Below, piece after piece: positions 44,170 through 50,820 of a DNA stretch of 59,476 bases. The translations under genes were made by a program, and so were the position numbers. The stretch's first letter is position 1, and each line of letters starts with the position of its first letter. Under the pieces are notes generated by a model that searched no databases, was not told the DNA's origin, and saw nothing but the letters and a program-made list of their open reading frames with translations. The stretch is from assembly GCA_947466075.1 (NCBI GenBank), contig CANIBP010000042.1:1-59476 (forward strand), read 5' to 3'. The DNA is from Verrucomicrobiaceae bacterium. GTDB lineage: Bacteria > Verrucomicrobiota > Verrucomicrobiia > Verrucomicrobiales > Verrucomicrobiaceae.

Positions 44170-44241
44170 GTCTTTAGCCGACACGCCCATTCTCGAGTTA
44201 GTACGGACCCAGCCCTATTTTGGCTATTTTCCGTGGGCAGG

Positions 44242-44270
44242 TTGACGATTTTTGGGGAACTCCGTATGTG
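44242..44270 (+). promoter_or_regulatory. Candidate promoter of the kinase operon
   Basis: TTGACG (44242-44247) and TATGTG (44265-44270) are spaced by 17 bases. This is a good -35 and a poor -10 of the housekeeping sigma type. It lies 25 bases upstream of the ATG at 44295, which supports that start over the ATG at 44220. Confidence 0.35.
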
Positions 44271-44294
44271 CCGGTGAAACCACCCTTCATCACC

Positions 44295-45131
44295 ATGCAC
44301 GCCGCCAAACACTCCCGTGAATCCGCCGCCAAAGGCGACGACCAGATTGCCTTCGAGAATGGCACCTCATGTCTGGAAGTCGGTCGTTATCAGTCCGCGC
44401 TCGAATGGTATGCCGAAGTGAAGCCGACCGGCGGCGGGTGGGACAGACGCGCCAGCACCGACCGCGTTTCGCTTCTCGTGGCGCTGAATCGTGCAAAGGA
44501 AGCCGTGGCCGTTGGCATGCAGGCGATCAGTCGCATGCAGCAGCCATCCGCAGGGCTCATTTCCGAGGTTGCTCGTGCTTGGAATGTTCATCACGGGTCA
44601 GCGGAGTCTTTGACGCTGTGCCGCCATTGGCTGCGGCATTCGGCGGTCTGCCACAATGCCAGTCTATGGCTAACGACCGCAGCGTATGCTTCGCAGTGTC
44701 ACCAATTCGCCAGGAGCCTGCGGTATTTGGTTCAGCACCTTGAACTTTGCGGTGGGGCGTTCATTGACGATCTTTTCCTCGACCGGGATTTCGCGCCGCT
44801 CTGGCATCATTTGGAACATGAAGCGCTGTCAGCAGCGGAAGTTGCCGCCCTGCGGCTTCCGCAGTGGCTGGTACATCTTGAGGCATTGGCGAAAGTTCGC
44901 GAGCAGCTCAGTTTCGAGAGCTGCATGCATGTGCCGCCCACGCTGCGCGCCATCCTGCGCTTGAACCTCCGCCGCATGACGTGGCAGCCACACTCACGCG
45001 CTACACCTTCGCAGATCGCCGCTTTTGCATCCTGGTGTGACGCCGTGCGGCTGCAGTCCTGTGAAAGTCTTGCTGCTGGATTGCGCAAAGCTCTTGCAGT
45101 CCAGCCCGCCACCAGCGCAGACTGCGTTTAA
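44295..45131 (+). CDS. Helical-repeat protein, first gene of kinase operon
   Basis: A 278-residue protein of unknown family starting MHAAKHSRESAAKGDDQIAF. The N-terminal half looks like tetratricopeptide-type helical hairpins (NGTSCLEVGRYQSALEWYAE near residue 24, VSLLVALNRAKEAVAVGMQA). The C-terminal half is also helical and Leu/His/Cys/Arg-rich. There is no signal peptide. An upstream in-frame ATG (44220) would place the candidate promoter inside the gene, so 44295 is preferred. It ends seven bases before the FHA-kinase gene, suggesting an adaptor or scaffold for the kinases; that is inference. Base composition is like the rest of the chromosome, unlike the AT-rich genes further on. Confidence 0.7.
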   Translation: MHAAKHSRESAAKGDDQIAFENGTSCLEVGRYQSALEWYAEVKPTGGGWDRRASTDRVSLLVALNRAKEAVAVGMQAISRMQQPSAGLISEVARAWNVHHGSAESLTLCRHWLRHSAVCHNASLWLTTAAYASQCHQFARSLRYLVQHLELCGGAFIDDLFLDRDFAPLWHHLEHEALSAAEVAALRLPQWLVHLEALAKVREQLSFESCMHVPPTLRAILRLNLRRMTWQPHSRATPSQIAAFASWCDAVRLQSCESLAAGLRKALAVQPATSADCV

Positions 45132-45138
45132 ATCAATC

Positions 45139-46425
45139 ATGTCCGCCACCGTCCAGCTTCAGGTCACCGAAGGCATTGCCAAGGGCAAGCTCTTCACCTT
45201 CGACGCGCACGATACCTTCTTCCTCGGGCGTCATCCGGACTGCCAGGTTCACCTGCCGGATGATGCCTGCGTCTCACGCCATCATTTCATTCTGGAAGTC
45301 TGCCCGCCACAGGCTTGCGTGCGCGATCTCGGCAGCCGCAATGGCACCTACGTCAACGGGCGCAAAGTCGGCGGACGACAGGAAGGCGAGTCACCCGAGG
45401 AGGGCGCACGCCGCGCCTACCCCGAGGTCACGCTGAAGCAGGGTGACCGCATCCAAGTGGGCGATACCACCCTGGAGGTCCACATCCAGCAGGCCGCGAA
45501 GCAGGCCGGGCCACCACCCGCCGCCCCGGTGCCCAGCTTTGATGAACTCAATCCCCAGCAGCTCGCCGATCTCCTGCTGAAAGCCGCGAAGAAAGGCAAA
45601 GCACCCCGGCTCGACATCCCCGGCTACCAGATTGAAAAAGAACTGGGCCGTGGCGGTTTCGGCGTCGTCTTCCGCGCCCGCCGTCTGGCCGATGGCATCC
45701 CCGTCGCCATCAAAGTGATGCTGCCTCGCGTCGCCGTGGAGCCTGTCGAGTTAGAGAAATTCCTGCGTGAGATGACCGTCACCGCTCAGCTTCGCCATGC
45801 GAATATCGTCAAACTCTTCGACCAGGGCCACAGCGAAGGCCTCCCGTATTTCATCATGGAGTATTGCGAGGGCGGCAGCTTGTGGGACCACATCCAGAAA
45901 CACGGCGGCAAGCTCCCGCTCAAGCTCGCCCAGCCCATCATGCTCGCCGCGCTGGAGGGCCTCGCCCATGCGCATCAGTCCGGCATCGTCCATCGCGATC
46001 TCAAGCCGCAGAACATCCTCCTGGACCGAGGCATCGCCCGCATCTCCGACTTCGGCCTCGCCAAGAACTTCCAGCAGGCTGGCCTCAGCGGCCTCAGCAT
46101 GACTGGCAACTACGCGGGCACCCCGCTTTTCATGCCCCGCGAGCAGCTCATCAACTTCAAGCACCTCAAGCCTGCCTCTGATGTCTGGAGCATCGCCGCC
46201 ACCTTCTACTTCATGCTCACCGGGGCCTTCCCGTATCCGTTCACGGACAAACGCGACCCAATTGATGTCATCTTGAATGAGCCAATCATTCCGATTGAAG
46301 CACGGCTCAAAACGTTGCCAAAAGCGCTTTGCGGAGAGATTAACCGCGCGCTTTCACCGAAGTCATCTGACAGACCTTCAACGGCACATCTGTTGGGTGC
46401 CGCTATCCGCCAAACATTAAATTGA
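45139..46425 (+). CDS. FHA domain serine/threonine protein kinase
   Basis: A 428-residue cytoplasmic kinase. Residues about 1-115 are an FHA domain (FFLGRHPDCQVHLPDDACVS, then RHHF and LGSRNGTYVNGRKVGG), a phosphothreonine-binding module. A linker (about 118-160) leads to a Hanks-type kinase: Gly-loop GRGGFGVVF (from 170), catalytic HRDLKPQN (from His285) and DFG (from Asp304). The activation-segment APE motif reads PRE instead. No membrane segment follows. The ATG at 45139 starts the FHA domain cleanly; an upstream in-frame ATG (45025) lies in the previous gene. The gene's base composition turns AT-rich at about 46250, within the kinase C-lobe. Confidence 0.93.
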   Translation: MSATVQLQVTEGIAKGKLFTFDAHDTFFLGRHPDCQVHLPDDACVSRHHFILEVCPPQACVRDLGSRNGTYVNGRKVGGRQEGESPEEGARRAYPEVTLKQGDRIQVGDTTLEVHIQQAAKQAGPPPAAPVPSFDELNPQQLADLLLKAAKKGKAPRLDIPGYQIEKELGRGGFGVVFRARRLADGIPVAIKVMLPRVAVEPVELEKFLREMTVTAQLRHANIVKLFDQGHSEGLPYFIMEYCEGGSLWDHIQKHGGKLPLKLAQPIMLAALEGLAHAHQSGIVHRDLKPQNILLDRGIARISDFGLAKNFQQAGLSGLSMTGNYAGTPLFMPREQLINFKHLKPASDVWSIAATFYFMLTGAFPYPFTDKRDPIDVILNEPIIPIEARLKTLPKALCGEINRALSPKSSDRPSTAHLLGAAIRQTLN

Positions 46426-46431
46426 AACAAA

Positions 46432-47442
46432 ATGACCGAGTTATCATTCGCCGCTAATTCACTTTCAGAACTTCAGTACAATGATGAGGTTTGGATTGGT
46501 GACACGCCGTATTTTGTCCGACAATTTCGCCGGGGTGGGATGGGCTTGGTCGTTTTTCTTCGCCGCGATGATGAAAGAGCGCCTTTCTCAACGCGGGCAT
46601 TATTGCATGGCCCAAATGTAGCTATCAAGACTGCGCTTCGTTCAGATGATGACTTGTCGACAAGTGATCTTTTCCAGAGAGAACTCACAGTCTGGGCAGG
46701 TTTGGATCACCCAAATATCATCAGGCTAAATGAGGTACTCACAACTCGTTCGGATGGTATGGTGGCAGCAATGGATTGGTGCATGGGATCACTGAGACAA
46801 CTTTTGGACGATCATATGTCGGTGAGCCTGGAGGATGCCTTATTCATTATTCGTGATTTGGTGAATGGGCTTCATTTCGCTTTTAAAGAGCACGGCGTTC
46901 TCCACCTGGATTTGAAGCCCGAAAATATTCTCAACCAATACGTTCTTAGCCGCATGTCATCGAATGAAGACGACCCAGTTCGGCAATTTGCTTGGAAAGT
47001 TTCTGATTGGGGACTGGCGTCGATTAAAAATGCCGCACTCGCCAACCTCACAAGTATGCCTGCTAAAAACAATGAGTTCGTGACTCTCAATAATTTGGGC
47101 ACAGTTTCTTACATGGCTCCTGAACGCTTCGTGTATGGAACCAGATCGTCTGTTGGTTCTGATTTGTTTGCGGTTGGCCTGGTGCTTTATGAGATGCTAA
47201 TAGGTGGCCTGCCTTACCAAGCAAACTCCAGTGTTATTGAGCAGATTTGCTCACATTCGTATTTCAGTGTCGCCAAAATGATGCTGTCTCAGGAGCGCGT
47301 CCCAAAGCTCATGGCTGAAATCATTCTTCATTTGATCACTCCTAATCCAAATGAACGATGCAGTAGTTATCCAGAACTTCTTAAACGTCTCGAACAAGTC
47401 CAGCGTCCTCGTTCTCTTTTGTCTCGTCTTTTCAAATCTTAA
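46432..47442 (+). CDS. Divergent serine/threonine protein kinase
   Basis: A 336-residue kinase starting six bases after the FHA-kinase. The ATP-binding loop RQFRRGGMGLVVFLRRDDE and Lys66 in VAIKTAL are present. The catalytic loop reads HLDLKPEN (from His158), so the Arg of HRD is Leu (a non-RD kinase). The metal motif DFG reads DWG (from Asp192). The APE motif is intact (MAPERF), followed by DLFAVGLVLYEMLIGG. Non-RD kinases are often not controlled by activation-loop phosphorylation. Codons are visibly more AT-rich than in region 1 (for example TTA, AAT, GAT), consistent with transfer. No sensory or membrane domain is visible, so the FHA-kinase next door is a plausible partner. Confidence 0.9.
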   Translation: MTELSFAANSLSELQYNDEVWIGDTPYFVRQFRRGGMGLVVFLRRDDERAPFSTRALLHGPNVAIKTALRSDDDLSTSDLFQRELTVWAGLDHPNIIRLNEVLTTRSDGMVAAMDWCMGSLRQLLDDHMSVSLEDALFIIRDLVNGLHFAFKEHGVLHLDLKPENILNQYVLSRMSSNEDDPVRQFAWKVSDWGLASIKNAALANLTSMPAKNNEFVTLNNLGTVSYMAPERFVYGTRSSVGSDLFAVGLVLYEMLIGGLPYQANSSVIEQICSHSYFSVAKMMLSQERVPKLMAEIILHLITPNPNERCSSYPELLKRLEQVQRPRSLLSRLFKS

Positions 47443-47453
47443 CACGAGCAGCC

Positions 47454-48116
47454 ATGAGTTTATTTGATTTTTTCAAGCAAAAAAAGGAACCTGCTTATGA
47501 TGGAAGAATACATGCCAGAGAAATGTTGCAAAAAATCCAAGCTCGCAAGCATGAGGTGGATGAGGTAACCGCGCATTACTGCAATCTTAGAACTGCTGAC
47601 AAAGAACATGAAGCAGTTAATTATGGGCGCAGCTATTTGTCAGATCTGGCAAAAATAATCGCAGCTTGCGAAGAATCAGAACTTGGCTGGTTAGCTGAGA
47701 CTTTCAGGCAAATAGCCATAGCGATTAATGAGGAAAGGTTTGGAAAAACAACGATCGACATCGTCATACAACATCTTGATTTAGCGGCCAAAAGCAAAAT
47801 TGGAATTTTCTCGAAAGACTTAACTGGATTATATATGCTCTCGGGATTCCTAGCTTCGAGGGTGCCTGAATGGCAGGAAGAGTCATATCGTTGTTATTGG
47901 ATGGCTGCTGAAACACTCCCACCTAAAGGATGCAAGATGCCTGCATCGTATAGAGCTAAAGCCAATGCTCATAGTGCCGCTTGGCACATGTGCAACGAGC
48001 TGGTCCGTCTGAATACCTCAAATCAAGCTGAATGGGCCAAGCGAAAGTCATGGCATGACGCTAAGCGAAAAGAATATGCTCCAGGACACAACTGGGAAGC
48101 ACCATCAGGAATTTAA
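47454..48116 (+). CDS. Single-copy protein of the LFDF-WHDAKR domain family
   Basis: A 220-residue protein of unknown function beginning MSLFDFFKQKKEP. It is mainly helical, and its second half carries a distinctive block: DLTGLYM, then EESYRCYWMAAETLPPKGCK, MPASYRAKANAHSAAW and WHDAKRKEYAPG. The next gene carries the same N-terminal start (LFDF) and the same block, so they are paralogues. There is no signal peptide or catalytic motif. It lies 11 bases after the second kinase in the same operon. I propose it as a substrate or effector of the kinases, which is inference. The AT-rich codons match the preceding kinase. Confidence 0.85.
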   Translation: MSLFDFFKQKKEPAYDGRIHAREMLQKIQARKHEVDEVTAHYCNLRTADKEHEAVNYGRSYLSDLAKIIAACEESELGWLAETFRQIAIAINEERFGKTTIDIVIQHLDLAAKSKIGIFSKDLTGLYMLSGFLASRVPEWQEESYRCYWMAAETLPPKGCKMPASYRAKANAHSAAWHMCNELVRLNTSNQAEWAKRKSWHDAKRKEYAPGHNWEAPSGI

Positions 48117-48128
48117 CCATTAAAATTT

Positions 48129-49445
48129 ATGGGTCTCTTCGATTTTCTCAAACCAAAAAAAGACAACGACGATTTGTCTGTAATCAGGAATGATCCGCAA
48201 TGGAGACCGCTGATTGTCGAAGCGCAGGTGACCAAGCTGGTTGCTCGCTGTAATAATCTTAAATCAGTCGGGAGAGAATTAGAGGCGAGGCAGCTTGCAG
48301 TTAAATTCCTCAAAGATCTTGGCAAAGATTGTTTGAAGAAGGAATTTTGGGAATCAACAGAGATGATCTCCATGCTTGCTAATGCTTCGATCCACTTGGA
48401 CGAAGTAACCATCGGCAAGCAGGTTCTTGATATTCTCATCAAGAGCCATGGGGAAACAAAGGCAAAGGACATTAAAGATTGGCCAGCCATCGATTTAACG
48501 CAGCCATACATTGATGCGGGCAGGTTAGCTCATCAAATGAGAGATTCACGGGGCGAGGAGTATCGCTGTTACTGGCTTGCCGCTGCGGCACTACCTCCTA
48601 CTGGTTGCAAAAACCCTGCCTCATTTCGTCAAAAGGCTCTTGCTCACGATTTCGCCTATAGCCTTTGCAGCGTTGAAGCTCTTAGAGACCCCTGCGCTGC
48701 CAATGACTGGCTCAATCGTAAAGTTTGGCATGATGCAAAACGGCGAGAATTCGCGCCCGAGTGCGACTGGGACGACGACAACGCCAAGTTCGAATGGATC
48801 ACAGGGGAAAGTCTCAGTGCGCCGGATGAACCATGGCAAGCAGAGATTATTGATTCGCCAGAGCCATTAACTGATTCCAGCGATCAGCCATTATCGACTG
48901 AGATTGAGAAAATTAGAGAGCAAAGCTCAAAACTCGAGATGGAAGGTAAATCCACGGAGGCAGCACGTCTCATCAGCGGTTATCTTTTGGATGCCTTTGA
49001 TGATTGGCGTGCGAACACACATGATCCTGCGCCTTTGCGTAAGCTCGCCATAGCTGGATTCGCCTTCAAAAAGCAATCGATCGCATACGGAATGCTGCGT
49101 GGATTTCCAAAATATGAAAAGGATGGTGTGCCTTTGATTGATTTAACTGGAGTGTATTTGGACATTGGCAGGCTGGGCAACGATTTGGGAATTCCACCGG
49201 AAGAAGAGTTCGCTTACTATGAAAAGGCTGTAAACGCTGAGCCGCCACCCGGCGCAACATACCGCGCCTCAGGCAAACTGAAGGCAGCGGCATGCAAATA
49301 TGCCAGCCTGTGCGGCCACCTTGTGTTTTCACCAACAGAAGCGATGCAGAAGGATATTACTTTGAAACTTCTTGCCGATGCTCATGCGCCCGAAATTGAT
49401 TGGAATGACACTGATGCATTTGCCGACTGCGTGCTCATGGACTGA
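48129..49445 (+). CDS. Two-copy protein of the LFDF-WHDAKR domain family
   Basis: A 438-residue paralogue of the previous gene with two tandem copies. It begins MGLFDFLKPKKDN. Copy 1 (about 1-230) has IDLTQPYIDAGRLAHQM, EEYRCYWLAAAALPPTGCKN, PASFRQKALAHDFAY and WHDAKRREFAPECDW. Copy 2 (about 255-438) repeats the pattern in degraded form: IDLTGVYLDIGRLGNDLG, EEEFAYYEKAVNAEPPPGAT, then KAAACKYASLCGHL and LLADAHAPEIDWNDTDAF. The invariant core seems to be DLT-Y-GRL, E-E-aromatic-Y, PP-G and A-E-DW. The helical spacing resembles SEL1/TPR proteins, but I do not recognise a named family. It follows the paralogue after 12 bases. Confidence 0.85.
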   Translation: MGLFDFLKPKKDNDDLSVIRNDPQWRPLIVEAQVTKLVARCNNLKSVGRELEARQLAVKFLKDLGKDCLKKEFWESTEMISMLANASIHLDEVTIGKQVLDILIKSHGETKAKDIKDWPAIDLTQPYIDAGRLAHQMRDSRGEEYRCYWLAAAALPPTGCKNPASFRQKALAHDFAYSLCSVEALRDPCAANDWLNRKVWHDAKRREFAPECDWDDDNAKFEWITGESLSAPDEPWQAEIIDSPEPLTDSSDQPLSTEIEKIREQSSKLEMEGKSTEAARLISGYLLDAFDDWRANTHDPAPLRKLAIAGFAFKKQSIAYGMLRGFPKYEKDGVPLIDLTGVYLDIGRLGNDLGIPPEEEFAYYEKAVNAEPPPGATYRASGKLKAAACKYASLCGHLVFSPTEAMQKDITLKLLADAHAPEIDWNDTDAFADCVLMD

Positions 49446-49449
49446 AAAA

Positions 49450-49695
49450 ATGTCTTCAACCTCCTATCCCACATATATGCCTACACATTCCGTCGAATCG
49501 CTTCAGCAGAACCTGTCACATGCACTATCTCGCATCAGCGACCTTGAAACAAAAATTGAGAAAATGAGACAAAACACCAATAGTGCGTTCAACGGTCAGG
49601 CTAGCATTCTGATACGCCTTGTCGGTCACACTCACTGTCCGCCACCTCAGGGCACGGAATTTGTTTTCGTCCGCAGCTATGATGTCGGCACATAG
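49450..49695 (+). CDS. Possible small coiled-coil protein ending the kinase operon
   Basis: A possible 81-residue product beginning MSSTSYPTYMPTHSVESLQQ, four bases after the previous stop. Residues about 18-45 form a regular heptad pattern (LQQNLSHALSRISDLETKIE). The rest has no recognisable pattern, and no Shine-Dalgarno is visible, so it may be a chance frame. Tight spacing after the domain-repeat gene and matching AT-rich composition are the only positive arguments. Confidence 0.4.
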   Translation: MSSTSYPTYMPTHSVESLQQNLSHALSRISDLETKIEKMRQNTNSAFNGQASILIRLVGHTHCPPPQGTEFVFVRSYDVGT

Positions 49696-49730
49696 ATTTC
49701 TGGCGAGTAGCAGGACAGCGTTTTCGGGTG

Positions 49731-50162
49731 TCAGTCACTGTGCTGAGTTTGAAGTTCACGATAGGCCGCCAAGTATTTCTTGAAGCGCTTGGCCGCCTTC
49801 TCATCCACTTCCTGCAAGCGCCGGATGTCCATGTTGTTCTCCAGATCGGCCAGCTTCGCCTCCGTGGCGATGGGGTGCGTCTTCACTTGCTGGATGTAGT
49901 CCTCATAAGGCACCTCGGAAGCGTGTGTTAAAAGCCGCAGCGCAGCCAGGACATCCACCGAGAAGCCTTCGGCTTCCAGTTCCTCAAATGTCATGGAGGT
50001 GTCTTCCACCACGTCATGCAGCAGTCCGACGATCTTCGCCTCTGGGGAGGTGCAGCGCATCATCACGCGGATGGGATGGAAGATGTAAGCGGCACCGCTT
50101 TTGTCTTTCTGTCCGGCATGAGCCTGGACGGCGATTTGGAGAGCGCGTTCGAGTGTTGCCAT
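49731..50162 (-). CDS. SpoT-like HD-domain hydrolase (small alarmone hydrolase type)
   Basis: A 143-residue HD-domain protein matching the hydrolase domain of RelA/SpoT. Visible motifs: HAGQKDKSGAAYIFHPIRVM near residue 15, the HD pair in GLLHDVVEDTSMTFEE (about 47-62) and the later metal motif EAKLADLENNMDIRRL (about 106-121). Length fits single-domain small alarmone hydrolases (Mesh1-like), which remove pyrophosphate from (p)ppGpp or dephosphorylate NADPH; the substrate cannot be told here. No synthetase domain is attached. It lies 40 bases downstream of the sigma-70 gene on the same strand, so it may share its transcript. Confidence 0.85.
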   Translation of the reverse strand: MATLERALQIAVQAHAGQKDKSGAAYIFHPIRVMMRCTSPEAKIVGLLHDVVEDTSMTFEELEAEGFSVDVLAALRLLTHASEVPYEDYIQQVKTHPIATEAKLADLENNMDIRRLQEVDEKAAKRFKKYLAAYRELQTQHSD

Positions 50163-50202
50163 AAAGTAAGTGCGTTGGGTTTGCTGATGAATGGTTTGTT
50201 AT

Positions 50203-50820
50203 TCAGCGCGTAGCTGTGCGCAGAAACCCCTGAGTGTCGAGTCCGCCGAAACCTTGAGCGGCCAGTTGTTCGCGGAGGCTGCCCAAGGCCGCAGCGGCGG
50301 CCTTGTGGACGGCCTGCTTCGAGACACCCAACCGCTCGCCGATCTCGGCGTAGCTGTTGCCCTCAGCGACGAGGGCGAGGATTTGCTGAGTGCGTGCTGG
50401 CAATGAGGCCAGCAGATTTTCCAGCACGCGACGGCTTTCCTGAGAGCGGACCTGGCTCAGCACATCCTGAAACTCATCCGGCAGTTGCTGGCTGGGCGCG
50501 GTGCTGCCTCCCGTGCTGTCAGTGACGACCAAGTCAGCCTCGGGCAGATGCCGCTGGGCATGCCGGGCCTCCTTTTGATGCAGCGAGTTCAGCGCATTCC
50601 GAATGGCCCGCGCTGCATACGGCCCGAACTCCCCGCGTGCCGGATCAAACGCCAGCGCAGCCCGATGCAGCGCCGCATGTGCCACCGCACGCACGTCATC
50701 AGCGGTCATGCCGGGAATGTTCGCGTAGCCGCCCGCGATCTTATCGGCAAGCGGCAGGTGCGAATGAAACAAGGTGTCGGGACCAGGCATGGGCGGTCTT
50801 TCCCAGATTAAATCGCTCAC
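50203..50820 (-). CDS. Small sigma-70 family factor coupled to the DUF1549/1553 gene
   Basis: A 205-residue sigma factor. Region 2 (about 20-95) has ADKIAGGYANIPGMTADDVR and FDPARGEFGPYAARAIRNAL, closer to the FliA/SigB type than to ECF factors. Region 4 (about 140-190) has LPARTQQILALVAEGNSYAE, followed by the helix-turn-helix IGERLGVSKQAVHKAAAAAL. The -10-binding region is short and no region 1 is visible. Its ATG overlaps the stop of the DUF1549/DUF1553 gene by four bases, so the two are translationally coupled. Confidence 0.88.
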   Translation of the reverse strand: MSDLIWERPPMPGPDTLFHSHLPLADKIAGGYANIPGMTADDVRAVAHAALHRAALAFDPARGEFGPYAARAIRNALNSLHQKEARHAQRHLPEADLVVTDSTGGSTAPSQQLPDEFQDVLSQVRSQESRRVLENLLASLPARTQQILALVAEGNSYAEIGERLGVSKQAVHKAAAAALGSLREQLAAQGFGGLDTQGFLRTATR

